Source of the DNA: G965230065 sp965230065 | GTDB taxonomy: Bacteria; Bacteroidota; Bacteroidia; Cytophagales; Cyclobacteriaceae | Length of the DNA stretch: 64,000 bases | NCBI GenBank assembly: GCA_965230065.1 | Contig: OZ245942.1 | Span: 310,001 to 374,000, forward strand | Direction of reading: 5' to 3' | In this document: positions 34,552-43,399 of the stretch, in pieces | Position numbering within the stretch: the first letter of the stretch is position 1 | Layout of the letters: every line of letters begins with the position of its first letter | Translations under genes and position numbers: made by a program | The notes under the pieces: model-generated | What the model was told of the DNA's origin: nothing | What the model saw: the letters and a program-made list of their open reading frames with translations, nothing else | The model's database searches: none

Positions 34552-35274
34552 TTACAATTCCTTCAGTTTGATATTTTTCCAGGCTACCTGAAAAGGGCCG
34601 GTACCTGCTTTGATACCGTGTACCTGCAGGCCAATGAATCCTTTTGGAAATTCCTGGTAGATTTCCTCATGGGTAAGATCGGAAATTTGTTCCCCGTTGA
34701 TCCAGGTTTGAATTCTTGGGCCTTCTGCCAGAATACGATAATGGTTCCATTCTCCATCTTTAAATACTTTATGGGAAATAAGGCGATCTTTGGAAGTCAG
34801 CCAGCCTCTGCCGGTCGCTTCACCGTAGATATAACCTGCTTCTGAGCCATCAGCCCCGTTAGATTCAATTTCAACCTGTGGCCCCATCACCCGGCCAGCC
34901 TGTTCGTTTTTTTTCTTACCCACCGATTCCTCCCTGGTTTTTGACCGGATTTGTACCCCTGAGTTGAGGCCATTGTCAACTTTCACATCAAATTCCAGCT
35001 CGAAATCGCCATACTCTTTTTTGGTACATAAGAAGGAATTGGGGCTTCCTTCGGAGGTAGTGCCTACAATAGTGCCCTCCTCTACCTTGTAAGTGGCGGT
35101 GCCGTTTTTCTGCTCCCAGCCTTTTAGGTTTTTACCGTTGAATAGTTTGGTCCATTTGGCGGTTAAATCCGACTTACTATTAAAATCAAATTGTGTGGCC
35201 AGTAAAAATGGGGTCAGCAGGAGCAGGGTGTAAATGGCTTGCTTTCTGAACATACTACTTTTCTTAAAAAACAT
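34552..35274 (-). CDS. DUF1080 protein (3-keto-disaccharide hydrolase domain), exported
   Basis: A 240-residue protein with an N-terminal signal (AIYTLLLLTPFLLA) and one concanavalin-like DUF1080 domain: KLFNGKNLKGWEQKNG, the family's opening, then FELEFDVKVDNGLNSGVQIRS and GWNHYRI-type strand, ending FKVAWKNIKLKEL in pattern. DUF1080 members include 3-keto-glycoside hydrolases and carbohydrate binders. It sits between two Uma2 remnants on the opposite strand. Confidence 0.85.
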   Translation of the reverse strand: MFFKKSSMFRKQAIYTLLLLTPFLLATQFDFNSKSDLTAKWTKLFNGKNLKGWEQKNGTATYKVEEGTIVGTTSEGSPNSFLCTKKEYGDFELEFDVKVDNGLNSGVQIRSKTREESVGKKKNEQAGRVMGPQVEIESNGADGSEAGYIYGEATGRGWLTSKDRLISHKVFKDGEWNHYRILAEGPRIQTWINGEQISDLTHEEIYQEFPKGFIGLQVHGIKAGTGPFQVAWKNIKLKEL

Positions 35275-35309
35275 AATGAGTTTTATTTAATGGTCTTTAA
35301 TAAAGTTTA

Positions 35310-35382
35310 TTCTGATTTATTGTAAGGCGGCTCAGTGATCGGACTGCCGACGCAGCCGCTCTACTGTAACAAAAAATCAGAA
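35310..35382. repeat. 73-bp palindromic intergenic element
   Basis: The arms TTCTGATTTATTGTA...GGCGGCT and AGCCGCTCTACTGTAAC...ATCAGAA are complementary with a few gaps, and the centre CGGACTGCCG is itself hairpin-prone. It lies upstream of the DUF1080 gene. The sequence differs from the other palindromes of this window. Confidence 0.6.
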
Positions 35383-35493
35383 TATTGTTTAATGTAAACG
35401 GGTTTATTAATCCTTAAAGGACAATAATACTATTTTAATAAGATTTAAGCAGGAAGAAGAGGGCTTAATTTATGGTTTGGATGATTAAAGTTT

Positions 35494-35795
35494 GCTATAC
35501 ACAACGAAAAACATCAACTGGGCAAAATGTATTTCGCCCCTTTGAATGTACATTTTGATGAACACAACGTTTATCAGCCGGATATACTGTTCATTACCAA
35601 AGCTCTCCTTCATATTGTAAGAAGCTGTGGTACGGGGTGTGCATGATATGGTCATTGAAATTTTATCCCCGGCTATGGCTTATTATAATCTTATCAGCAA
35701 AAAAAGCTTTACGGAAAATATGGCATTTCGGAATACTGGATCATCGCCCCAAAGGAAAAGTTTGTAGAGGTTTATGTTTATAATTTATCCACTTT
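35494..35795 (+). pseudogene. Uma2 (DUF820) C-terminal remnant with two frameshifts
   Basis: Three frames together recover a Uma2 nuclease core: LGKMYFAPLNVHFDEHNVYQ PDILFI, then VIEILSPAMAYYNL, then KYGISEYWIIAPKEKFVEVY. Frame changes fall near 35640 and 35700. The catalytic-core Asp and Glu/Lys pattern (QPDILF, EILSP) is still visible. With the fragment at 34298 it suggests one or more dead Uma2 genes; the DUF1080 gene lies between. Confidence 0.75.
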
Positions 35796-36677
35796 GGAAA
35801 CTACCCCGACTTTCTCAAAAAGCTCGGATAAGGAATCCTGCGCATGGCGGATGTCCTGCCAGTCTTTCAGCACAATGCCCAGGGTGTCTTCTACGATTTG
35901 TTTATCTAAATGTGTAATGTGCAAAGATGCCAGTGCCATGGCCCAATCCAGGGTTTCGGCCACGCCGGGTACTTTGTCGAGTTTCATCTGCCGAACTTCC
36001 TGCATAAAATGGCAAATTTGCCCGGCCAGCTTTTGGTCAATCCCCGGTACTTTTCCCTGTACAATGGATAGTTCTTTTTCAAATTCGGGATATTCAATCC
36101 ACAGGTACAGGCAACGCCTCCGCAGGGCTTCCGAAAGTTCGCGCACCCGGTTGCTGGTGACTACCACATACGGAATGTGATGCGCCGAAACCGTTCCTAT
36201 TTCCGGAATGGTAATTTGCCAGTCCGATAACACTTCCAGTAAGAAACTTTCAAATTCTTCGTCGGCCCGGTCAATTTCGTCAATCAGCAGCACCGGGGCT
36301 TTGTGGTGGGTGATGGCCTGCAACAAAGGGCGCTTGAGCAGAAAAGCATCGCTGAAAATGGTTTTTTCCTTTTCTTCTACCGTTTTATCGGTTTGTTCTT
36401 CCAGTTTGATGTGCAGCAGTTGTCGCTGATAGTTCCACTCGTACAAAGCATGCGTAGCATCCAAGCCTTCATAACATTGCAGGCGAATGAGGTCGGTATC
36501 CAGGGCTTTGGCCATCACTTTGGCAATTTCGGTTTTGCCCACCCCGGCCGGGCCTTCCACCAGCAGCGGCTTGCCCAGTTGCATCGCCAGAAAAACCGAC
36601 ATTACAATGTTGCGTTCCGTTACATATCCTTGATTGTCCAGCATTTGCTGAATGCGGTCGAGTTCTTTGTGTTTCAT
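35778..36677 (-). CDS. MoxR-family AAA+ ATPase, CoxD-like
   Basis: A 299-residue AAA+ ATPase from the ATG at 36677, which has AAAAGG about ten bases upstream (an in-frame GTG at 36686 is less likely). Walker A GPAGVGKTE, Walker B VLLIDEIDRADEEFESF, sensor 1 VVVTSNRVRELSEALRRRC are clear. MoxR proteins are chaperone-like; the CoxD branch matures Mo/Cu CO dehydrogenases. A cox-type operon lies only 7 kb away, which makes the CoxD role attractive but not proven. Its 3' end overlaps a Uma2 remnant on the other strand. Confidence 0.85.
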   Translation of the reverse strand: MKHKELDRIQQMLDNQGYVTERNIVMSVFLAMQLGKPLLVEGPAGVGKTEIAKVMAKALDTDLIRLQCYEGLDATHALYEWNYQRQLLHIKLEEQTDKTVEEKEKTIFSDAFLLKRPLLQAITHHKAPVLLIDEIDRADEEFESFLLEVLSDWQITIPEIGTVSAHHIPYVVVTSNRVRELSEALRRRCLYLWIEYPEFEKELSIVQGKVPGIDQKLAGQICHFMQEVRQMKLDKVPGVAETLDWAMALASLHITHLDKQIVEDTLGIVLKDWQDIRHAQDSLSELFEKVGVVSKVDKL

Positions 36678-36878
36678 GCAAAGCACCTTTTTCTAAAAAA
36701 TGAACCTTGTTTCACTTAATTTGTTGTGTGCAGGACAAGTTACAGGAAAAGGGGGAGAATTGATAAAATTTCCTGATTAAGGACCATAAAACCCAGCAAA
36801 TAGTAACGAAATGGCAATCATAGCGGCATAGTAATATATGGTTTTCAGAATTGGTATTGGCATAATTGACATAAGTGC

Positions 36879-37454
36879 TTAGCCAAACGGCCCGCATTCG
36901 CAGATTTTAAGGCGGGTGAGTTCAGCCAAAAAATTACCGAAGGGATCTGCAATTTTTACGGCACCTGCCCGGGAAGGGGCACATGCTTCATCGCAACTCA
37001 CTACAATTATTTCAAAGCCCCCTGCCGGAATTTCAACCGCGAAAGTATCAGGGCCAAGTTTAACCTCGGTAATTTTCAATCCCTGGGTTGAGCCTTTATC
37101 TAACTTTACTACATAGTTTACAAAACATATACCTCCTTTTTTATCATTTGGTTTTTCCTCTTCTGGGGTTTCTTCTTCCTCATCTGGTTTCCCTTCATCG
37201 TCCTGTTTCAGGTAAGATTTGATTTCTTCTACAGCAAGTTGTTGGGCGGTTTTTTTTAAACGAACTGATGCCTGAAAAACACGGGACTCTGGCAGGAATA
37301 TCTTATCAATACCCGTGTTCTCCGGGTCATCTTCACTTTCATTACATTCCGATTTAATAACTACAGAAATGACGATATTTTGTGGGGGGCCACCCGGCAG
37401 GGTCTTTGTCATTGTAACTGTTTTCAAGTCTTCAACTTTGCAATCACATGCCAT
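36879..37454 (-). CDS. Unrecognised cysteine-containing acidic protein
   Basis: A 191-residue protein with no family I recognise and no signal peptide. It starts MACDCKVEDL and ends KICECGPFG, so CxC pairs sit at both termini; the middle has a Glu/Pro/Lys-rich linker and a beta-like region. The start is supported by a perfect AGGAGG eight bases upstream. It is not in an operon. Confidence 0.6.
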   Translation of the reverse strand: MACDCKVEDLKTVTMTKTLPGGPPQNIVISVVIKSECNESEDDPENTGIDKIFLPESRVFQASVRLKKTAQQLAVEEIKSYLKQDDEGKPDEEEETPEEEKPNDKKGGICFVNYVVKLDKGSTQGLKITEVKLGPDTFAVEIPAGGFEIIVVSCDEACAPSRAGAVKIADPFGNFLAELTRLKICECGPFG

Positions 37455-37544
37455 TTGGGTTTCCTCCTTTCTTCTGGATAAGTCTACTTGTAATTTCGGT
37501 ATTCTTTATCCATAATGCAAGAAAATACGGGCTTCATATAACTC

Positions 37545-37646
37545 AAAACATCGTATTATCATTCGCCGATTTTTCAGGAATAGTTTGCAGCACATCCCAA
37601 TGCTCTACGATTTTTCCGTTTTCGTCGAAACGGAAGATGTCGATCA
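37545..37646 (-). pseudogene. Duplicated 3' fragment of the SnoaL-like gene
   Basis: About 100 bp match 39576-39677 at roughly 95% identity, in the same orientation. It corresponds to the last ~33 codons of the SnoaL-like protein (FRFDENGKIVEHWDVLQTIP region). No start or upstream part is present. The two copies are direct repeats flanking 2 kb with the HNH gene, its partner and the CurA-like gene. Confidence 0.85.
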
Positions 37647-37672
37647 CAGTGGCATAATCATTTCAACATTAT

Positions 37673-38095
37673 TTAATTTCCACCGTCGCCGTACAACCCA
37701 ACTTCCAGTAAACGTTTTCGCTCCATCATCCGGTCTTCCTCATTCAAACTGAGGATTTTCACTGTTACACGAGCTTCTGCTGTAAGTGGCCTGATCACTG
37801 CATCTTCCAACACAAAATGTTCTTCCCAGCTTTGGGTTCTTGGATTAAAGAACGGGACAAGTTTTCCGGTTTTAGGATCAAATGGGCCTACATTTGGACC
37901 TTTATGGCGGTTACAACGCATACAAGATAAGGCCAAATTATTTTCTTTCGTTTTACCTCCGTGCTGAGTAGGCACAATGTGGTCTACTTCATGTTTATGC
38001 AAAGCCACTGACTGTGGAAACAAGCAATACTCGCACCGATAGGAAGCACGCTAGGTCACCTTTTCACGCAAACGAACCGACACATCAGATGGCAT
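37673..38095 (-). pseudogene. HNH endonuclease gene interrupted by an in-frame amber codon
   Basis: From ATG 38095 the frame reads MPSDVSVRLREKVT, then TAG at 38051-38053, then RASYRCEYCLFPQSV...EVDHIVPTQHGG...LALSCMRCNRHK. The HNH core (HEVDHIVP, N-x-x-L-x-C-x-x-C-N-x-x-K) and both CxxC pairs are intact except for the stop. A TTG at 38023 could restart but would lose the first CxxC. The ATG overlaps the stop of the upstream gene as TAATG. Readthrough or a sequencing error are alternatives. Confidence 0.8.
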
Positions 38096-38451
38096 TAGTT
38101 TTCTGTTTTCTGTTGTCCTGCCACTTGCGCCTTCAGCATAATGAGAATGTGCTCAATTTTCTCTAACTCATCCAATTCCTGCTTTTCTGTTTCACCCAAA
38201 AGGCCTGCCTTGTTCAACGTCAATAATTGTTGCAGCCTTGTTTGCGAACGTTCCGAAGCATGATAATCGAGTACTTCTTGGGGAGTAGGATTGGTCGATA
38301 AAAATGTAATAATCTCACTTGCCGTCTGAGTGGCTAATGTTTTAAAACCCACAAGGCTTAGTTCCAGGATGGTGGGTACCCAGGAGCGAATATGTTGCAG
38401 CCGCTTTGCTAATTCATCTGGTACTTTCATTGTCATTTGAACCATACTCAT
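38095..38451 (-). CDS. Small conserved-type partner of the HNH gene
   Basis: A 118-residue protein, mostly helical. The opening MSMVQMTMKVPDELAKRLQ resembles the strand and first helix of ribbon-helix-helix DNA-binding proteins; the rest is a Leu/Gln/Glu-rich helical stretch (TPQEVLDYHASERSQTRLQQ). It is joined by TAATG to the HNH gene, an arrangement I associate with small nuclease operons. Function unknown. Confidence 0.6.
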   Translation of the reverse strand: MSMVQMTMKVPDELAKRLQHIRSWVPTILELSLVGFKTLATQTASEIITFLSTNPTPQEVLDYHASERSQTRLQQLLTLNKAGLLGETEKQELDELEKIEHILIMLKAQVAGQQKTEN

Positions 38452-38581
38452 CTCTTTTTTTATGACTTGGGACTAAACTTTATTATAAAAGTAATAGAAA
38501 TTTATTTACACTTCGTTAGGAATTTAACAAAATCCTACGCAATTATATTGGAGACTTACTTGAAAACTAAAACATGAAACC

Positions 38582-39577
38582 ATGAATAAAACTATTTTGC
38601 TTAACAATCGCCCCGAAGGAAAACCTCAACTTACAGATTTTAAATTTATTGAAGAAGAAAAGCCAAAAGCAGCTTCTGGTGAGATTATTCTGAAAACAAC
38701 CTACGTGTCGGTTGACCCATATTTGAGGGGAAGAATGAGGGATGCAAAATCTTATATTGAGCCATTTCAACTGGGTGAGCCTATCAGTTCCGGGATTATT
38801 GCCGAAGTTGTTGAATCAAACCATGATAATTTCAAAAAAGGGGATTTTGTTTCGGGGTTATTGGCATGGAAAGAATATCAAAAATCTAATGGTGAGGGAT
38901 TACAAAAAGTAGATGCAGAAGCAGCTCCATTATCTGCCTATTTGGGAATTTTAGGCATGACCGGCTTGACGGCATACATTGGCTTAACCGAAATTGGCGC
39001 TCCGAAAAAAGGAGAAACTTTGGTGGTTTCCGGGGCTGCCGGAGCAGTGGGAAGTGCTGTGGGGCAAATTGGCAAACTATTGGGCTGCCGGGTGATTGGC
39101 ATTGCCGGTACTGATGAAAAAGTAAACTCCTTAAAAACTGAATTTGGGTTTGATGAAGCCATCAACTACAACACTACCCAAGACATGCGAAAAGCCATAG
39201 TGGAAGTATGCCCAAATGGCGTAGATATTTATTTTGACAATGTAGGTGGTGAAATTTCTGATGCTGTGCTTGTTCATATCAATAAATTTGCAAGGATTGT
39301 TGCTTGTGGTGCTATTTCCCTTTCCAATGCAACCTCAGTGCCCGTAGGGCCGCGTGTGCAACCCTTATTGATAAAAAACTCTGCGCTCATGCAGGGTTTC
39401 ATTATTTTCAATTATAAAGACAAATTCCCTGAGGCATTGAAGCAATTATCCGAATGGATACAGACGGAAAAATTAACTTACACCGAAACCATTGTAGAAG
39501 GTTTTGATAACATTCCACAAGCTTTTTTAGATCTTTTTGAAGGCAAGAACAAGGGCAAAATGATTGTGAAAGTTTAA
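38582..39577 (+). CDS. NADP-dependent oxidoreductase, CurA/prostaglandin reductase type
   Basis: A 331-residue zinc-independent medium-chain reductase that reduces activated double bonds (enones) with NADPH. Marks are SVDPYLRGRMRD near the start, the Rossmann motif VVSGAAGAVGSAVGQIGKLLG and YFDNVGGEISDAVL, with RIVACGAIS after it. Length is normal. Its stop overlaps that of the convergent SnoaL-like gene by four bases. Confidence 0.9.
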   Translation: MNKTILLNNRPEGKPQLTDFKFIEEEKPKAASGEIILKTTYVSVDPYLRGRMRDAKSYIEPFQLGEPISSGIIAEVVESNHDNFKKGDFVSGLLAWKEYQKSNGEGLQKVDAEAAPLSAYLGILGMTGLTAYIGLTEIGAPKKGETLVVSGAAGAVGSAVGQIGKLLGCRVIGIAGTDEKVNSLKTEFGFDEAINYNTTQDMRKAIVEVCPNGVDIYFDNVGGEISDAVLVHINKFARIVACGAISLSNATSVPVGPRVQPLLIKNSALMQGFIIFNYKDKFPEALKQLSEWIQTEKLTYTETIVEGFDNIPQAFLDLFEGKNKGKMIVKV

Positions 39578-39975
39578 AACATTGTATTATCATTGGCCGA
39601 TTTTTCAGGAATGGTTTGCAGCACATCCCAATGCTCTACGATTTTTCCGTTTTCGTCGAAGCGGAAGATGTCAATCCCGGCGTAGTCTTCATCGCCGGGC
39701 CTTTCCGGGCCGGGCCATTCTTGCAGGCAATGTAAAATCACATAATTGTCTTCGGCAATAGCCCTTTTGAAATGCACGCGTTTGCCGGGATATTCTTTGG
39801 CCATTTTTTCAAAATAGGCAATGAACGCCTTCTTTCCGTCTCCTACGTGTGGATTATGCTGGATATATTGGTCACCCACATATTGTTCAATGGCTTCCCG
39901 GGGCTTGCACTCGTTGAACATAAGATGGTAAAAAGCTTTGGCGTTTGCTTTGTTTTTTTCCAGTTGTTGTTTCAT
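39574..39975 (-). CDS. SnoaL-like (NTF2-fold) protein
   Basis: A 133-residue NTF2-fold protein of the SnoaL-like polyketide-cyclase group, with AKAFYHLMFNECKPREAIE, YIQHNPHVGDGKKAF and the ending RFDENGKIVEHWDVLQ. Members are hydrolases, cyclases or of unknown role; the family gives no substrate. A copy of its 3' end occurs at 37545-37646. Confidence 0.9.
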   Translation of the reverse strand: MKQQLEKNKANAKAFYHLMFNECKPREAIEQYVGDQYIQHNPHVGDGKKAFIAYFEKMAKEYPGKRVHFKRAIAEDNYVILHCLQEWPGPERPGDEDYAGIDIFRFDENGKIVEHWDVLQTIPEKSANDNTMF

Positions 39976-40098
39976 ATTCAGCCAGTTTGCTCAATTACCC
40001 TAAAATGGAAATAGCTATTTGTGCAATAGTTCAGTAGGCCTTACGAATCAGGCCTCACGCTAATCGTTGATCATTCTTGTAACAATTTACAAACCCGA

Positions 40099-40260
40099 TC
40101 ACTCTGATGATTTCTTCCCGAATAACTTTCTGAAAAACTTATTGATAGGAATCCAGAGTATGGCTACAAACGAGACAATAATAATGAGTAAAATGATGAC
40201 GATTAGGACAATAGCCCCCAAACCGAGGCCGGGGCCAATATAAAGAAGAGAATCTATCAT
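40099..40260 (-). CDS. Small single-pass membrane protein
   Basis: A 53-residue gene: MIDSLLYIGPGLGLGAIVLI, a run of Ile/Leu/Val, WIPINKFF and a basic tail RKLFGKKSSE. One membrane helix with a Gly-rich start and positive cytoplasmic end. Function unknown. It lies between the SnoaL-like and the sulfotransferase genes. Confidence 0.65.
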   Translation of the reverse strand: MIDSLLYIGPGLGLGAIVLIVIILLIIIVSFVAILWIPINKFFRKLFGKKSSE

Positions 40261-40296
40261 TATTTGTTTTTATTTAAACTGAACAATTTAATATTA

Positions 40297-41691
40297 CTAA
40301 ACCCTGATTTGGTGTTGTTTCAATTTATCAAAAATACCTAATGCCTGTTTTTGCAATGTTTCGTCTATCTCACCTGCATATTGGTTGGTATTTTTAAATG
40401 GCGCAATTTGGGTTATGCCCAGGCTTTCCTGCATTATTTCTTCTAACGAAGCTATCACTTTTGCCGGATTATGCAAAAAATCCTCATAATTCAGCAAGTA
40501 AAGGTTTTTGTCTTCTACAAACTGTAGTAATTCTGTATAATAATTTATCCATATACACAACCAGTAATTAATAGAACCAGGCTCATATTTATCAGAAATA
40601 GCTGTCTTTGTAAAAGCAAAATACTTGTGGTTTCGCCCAAATTCATGATGTCCCAGCCAGTTCATATATTCCAGGGTAAAAGCATCTTCGGTCTGCTTTT
40701 TCAAGAATCCCTGATGCTGTTTCAATAGAGAATATGCATGTTCCACCGGGTTTCTGAAAAGAAAAACCGCAATAAACTCCGGGTTATGTGTCCGTAATGA
40801 GCGATACCTGAGCAGTAAGTTGTTATTCTTGGCAAGATAGGTTGACAGGGTTCCATTTGGTTTTAATAACTGCTGATAAACCAGGTATTCCCTATGGATA
40901 TCTGCATCTATTTCATGCATTATCAGTTCTTTTTCCTTAATAAACCCATCCCTCAATTGTGCTTTGAAAAAAAACTCTTCCAGGGCTTCTACTGTATTGA
41001 GGCCAAACATTACCTTATCGCCGTGGCTCCGCTCCTTCAATTTTGAATCCCGGGGTTTATACACCAGCTTCCAACTATTAGGGTTCATCAAAAATGGCAT
41101 ATTGGCGTACGACAGGGAGTAGAATTTATCAGACTGGTGCAATAAGGTGGTTAGGCCGGTTGTACCCGCTCTGGCCAGTCCTGAAACCACCAGAAAAACA
41201 GGGTTTGGGTTTTGTGTTTTCTTTTTGAAGAAAGTCTTTTCCATTTTGAACAGGGAAAGGGCAATATTCGGGTTATTCAGCACCATTCTGTGCAACAATA
41301 CGGAGAGTTCAGAATAATCACTCTTGGGCTTCCGGAAAGAAATGAATAAGAAAGGAAGCACAGAACCTACCAGAAAAACTACTACAAAGGCCCAGGATTC
41401 AGTATCCAATTGCTGAAAAGCCGCCAAGTCAAAATTCACATAAACCAGAAACGGCAAAAGGGTAATGAACAATACCAACGCCAAAAACACCAAAAAAAGA
41501 AATAATGAGGTAAGGGTCTTTCCCAGGTTTTTTATCAGTTTTCGTTGCTTTATTTCATCTTCATCGTGGTTATCCAGCAACGTATTGAGCAGGGACAAAG
41601 TGTTTTCTCCCAGTCCGAAAAAAAACTTTCTTATCAGTAAAATACCAGTAGATAATAATACAGAAGAAGAAAATGTAGCAAATAAGAGCAT
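40297..41691 (-). CDS. Membrane-anchored sulfotransferase
   Basis: A 464-residue protein with an N-terminal membrane part (hydrophobic segments at 1-25, 60-95 and 100-120) and a C-terminal PAPS-dependent sulfotransferase domain. The 5'-phosphosulfate loop is VVSGLARAGTTGLTTLL and the 3'-phosphate site is FLFRNPVEHAYSLLKQH; YLLNYEDFLHNP is also typical. It would sulfate a carbohydrate or lipid near the membrane. The next gene upstream is an arylsulfotransferase-like propeller, so the pair may act together. Confidence 0.8.
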   Translation of the reverse strand: MLLFATFSSSVLLSTGILLIRKFFFGLGENTLSLLNTLLDNHDEDEIKQRKLIKNLGKTLTSLFLFLVFLALVLFITLLPFLVYVNFDLAAFQQLDTESWAFVVVFLVGSVLPFLFISFRKPKSDYSELSVLLHRMVLNNPNIALSLFKMEKTFFKKKTQNPNPVFLVVSGLARAGTTGLTTLLHQSDKFYSLSYANMPFLMNPNSWKLVYKPRDSKLKERSHGDKVMFGLNTVEALEEFFFKAQLRDGFIKEKELIMHEIDADIHREYLVYQQLLKPNGTLSTYLAKNNNLLLRYRSLRTHNPEFIAVFLFRNPVEHAYSLLKQHQGFLKKQTEDAFTLEYMNWLGHHEFGRNHKYFAFTKTAISDKYEPGSINYWLCIWINYYTELLQFVEDKNLYLLNYEDFLHNPAKVIASLEEIMQESLGITQIAPFKNTNQYAGEIDETLQKQALGIFDKLKQHQIRV

Positions 41692-41755
41692 TATGTTATG
41701 TTTGGTTCATTGGGTTTAATGCAGACAATTGAATTCTGCAGGATATATCATCCTG

Positions 41756-41823
41756 AAACCCTCCAGGTTTCAGCAACCATTCAGCATATAAAGTGAAATA
41801 AACGCTAAAAACCTGGAGGGTTT
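41756..41823. repeat. 68-bp element with perfect 15-bp inverted repeats
   Basis: AAACCCTCCAGGTTT (41756-41770) and AAACCTGGAGGGTTT (41809-41823) are exact complements with 38 bases between. It lies between two minus-strand genes and resembles a dispersed REP-like element. The spacer may still let it act as a weak terminator. Confidence 0.7.
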
Positions 41824-41863
41824 GTGCCGGGTCACCGGGAGACGTCTTTTATTTGTCTGCACT

Positions 41864-43198
41864 TCATATTCCGCATTTTTGAAGCTGCTGTTCAAAAAAT
41901 GCTTTATTGTATCGATGGGGCAGGCGTGTTACTTCTTCTACTACTCCTACATATCCCTCTTCAATGATATTAAAGTACTCCCATACAATATTACCATGTT
42001 CATCTATTTCAAAAGCCCTTCCTTTGGCAGATTCTGTAATAAGTAGATTTCCGTTCGGGAGCCATTGGTGCTTGCCCATCAAATCGGTATAAAACCGCTT
42101 ATCTTTATTCCCGGTATAATACACATATTTGTCATTGTCTTTGAAAGATTTAATATAAATTTTACTCTGGTGACCGTAGTCATCCGGAGCTATGTTGTAA
42201 TTATCAAATACTGAAATCGTGTTGCCATCTATGAAATCAGGATCGTGTTGCCGCACAAACTCCCCTACACTGATATGCTTTATTTTTCGGTCGGCTTCAG
42301 AAAATACAAGCACGGTATTTATATTCCGGAGTGAAAGCATAATATCTCCGGATTTAAAAACCCCTTCTTCTTTATCATCCGGAAATGTTTCTACATCGTT
42401 TAAGTGCATCGTATCATCGGTTACTTCTGTATTGTCGGTCTCAGTGGTAGACATATACAACAGGCCTTCCCGGCCATTCTCTTTCAATAATTGCAGTACA
42501 GATATTTCTGTAAGGACTTCACCTTCCTGGGATACTTTTATTACCGTAGGCTCAATAAACGGGGGTTTATAGTTAGGCAGGCCTTCCAGGGGTTTGTCAT
42601 GGTTAATTTGCCCGGATACCCACAGGTTCCCACGTTCATCTTTGTGTATAGAATGATGCGTTCTGTAAGGCAGCCGCCATACTACATCACCACAAACATT
42701 GAGACGAACCAGCCCAAGATGCTCAAAATTGAAAACCAAATCCCCATTGTCTAGTAATACGGCTCCGTGTATGTGCGTACCGGGACGTGCCTTGGGAATG
42801 TCTTTCTCGGGAATATGCGTAGCATTAGGCCATATTCCATGCCAGTCTATTTTCCATTCATGAATAAGCGTAGCATCTATACCAATTACCCTGGCAGATA
42901 ACCCATTATTTGTTGCAATAGAGGTAACCAATGAAGGGCGTTCTTCTACGGAATTTTTATCATAAACAGGTACTTTAACTGTTTCATCTGTTTCACGATA
43001 ATACCAGCTTTTCTTTCCTTTTGCATAAGAAAAAATTTGCCGTATCCCGATATTGGCCTGTTCCATAAGCTCTGCCGGAAAAATTTCAAAACGGTGGGTA
43101 GCGTAACCGTAACAAAATATCAGGATGCATAAGGAAAACACAAACATTATCTTAATTAACCGCTCGGCATTGAATTTACGCTTTCTGGTATTTGTCAT
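41864..43198 (-). CDS. Arylsulfotransferase-like beta-propeller protein, membrane-anchored
   Basis: A 444-residue protein with an N-terminal transmembrane helix (IMFVFSLCILIFCYGYA) and a periplasmic propeller of the arylsulfotransferase (ASST) type. Visible blocks are ARPGTHIHGAVLLDNGDLVF, RTHHSIHKDERGNLWV and HQWLPNGNLLITES...GNIVWEYFN. In true ASST enzymes a His takes the sulfate; here HIHGA and HHSIH histidines are candidates. It could also be a non-enzymatic relative. Confidence 0.75.
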   Translation of the reverse strand: MTNTRKRKFNAERLIKIMFVFSLCILIFCYGYATHRFEIFPAELMEQANIGIRQIFSYAKGKKSWYYRETDETVKVPVYDKNSVEERPSLVTSIATNNGLSARVIGIDATLIHEWKIDWHGIWPNATHIPEKDIPKARPGTHIHGAVLLDNGDLVFNFEHLGLVRLNVCGDVVWRLPYRTHHSIHKDERGNLWVSGQINHDKPLEGLPNYKPPFIEPTVIKVSQEGEVLTEISVLQLLKENGREGLLYMSTTETDNTEVTDDTMHLNDVETFPDDKEEGVFKSGDIMLSLRNINTVLVFSEADRKIKHISVGEFVRQHDPDFIDGNTISVFDNYNIAPDDYGHQSKIYIKSFKDNDKYVYYTGNKDKRFYTDLMGKHQWLPNGNLLITESAKGRAFEIDEHGNIVWEYFNIIEEGYVGVVEEVTRLPHRYNKAFFEQQLQKCGI

Positions 43199-43399
43199 TT
43201 TAATATTTTATCAATTGAAATTATTACCTGTTTACCAAAGTTACTGCAAAAAACATAGTGCTTTTGACAGACCACCATGCTCAAAGTATGAAAAATCGTA
43301 AATCCCACAGTATTTATCAATGATAACCTCGGCAAAACTCCAAAAACAATGCAAATATGCCGGGCATTTGGTATAAATTTAAAATTTTGGTACAAACCT

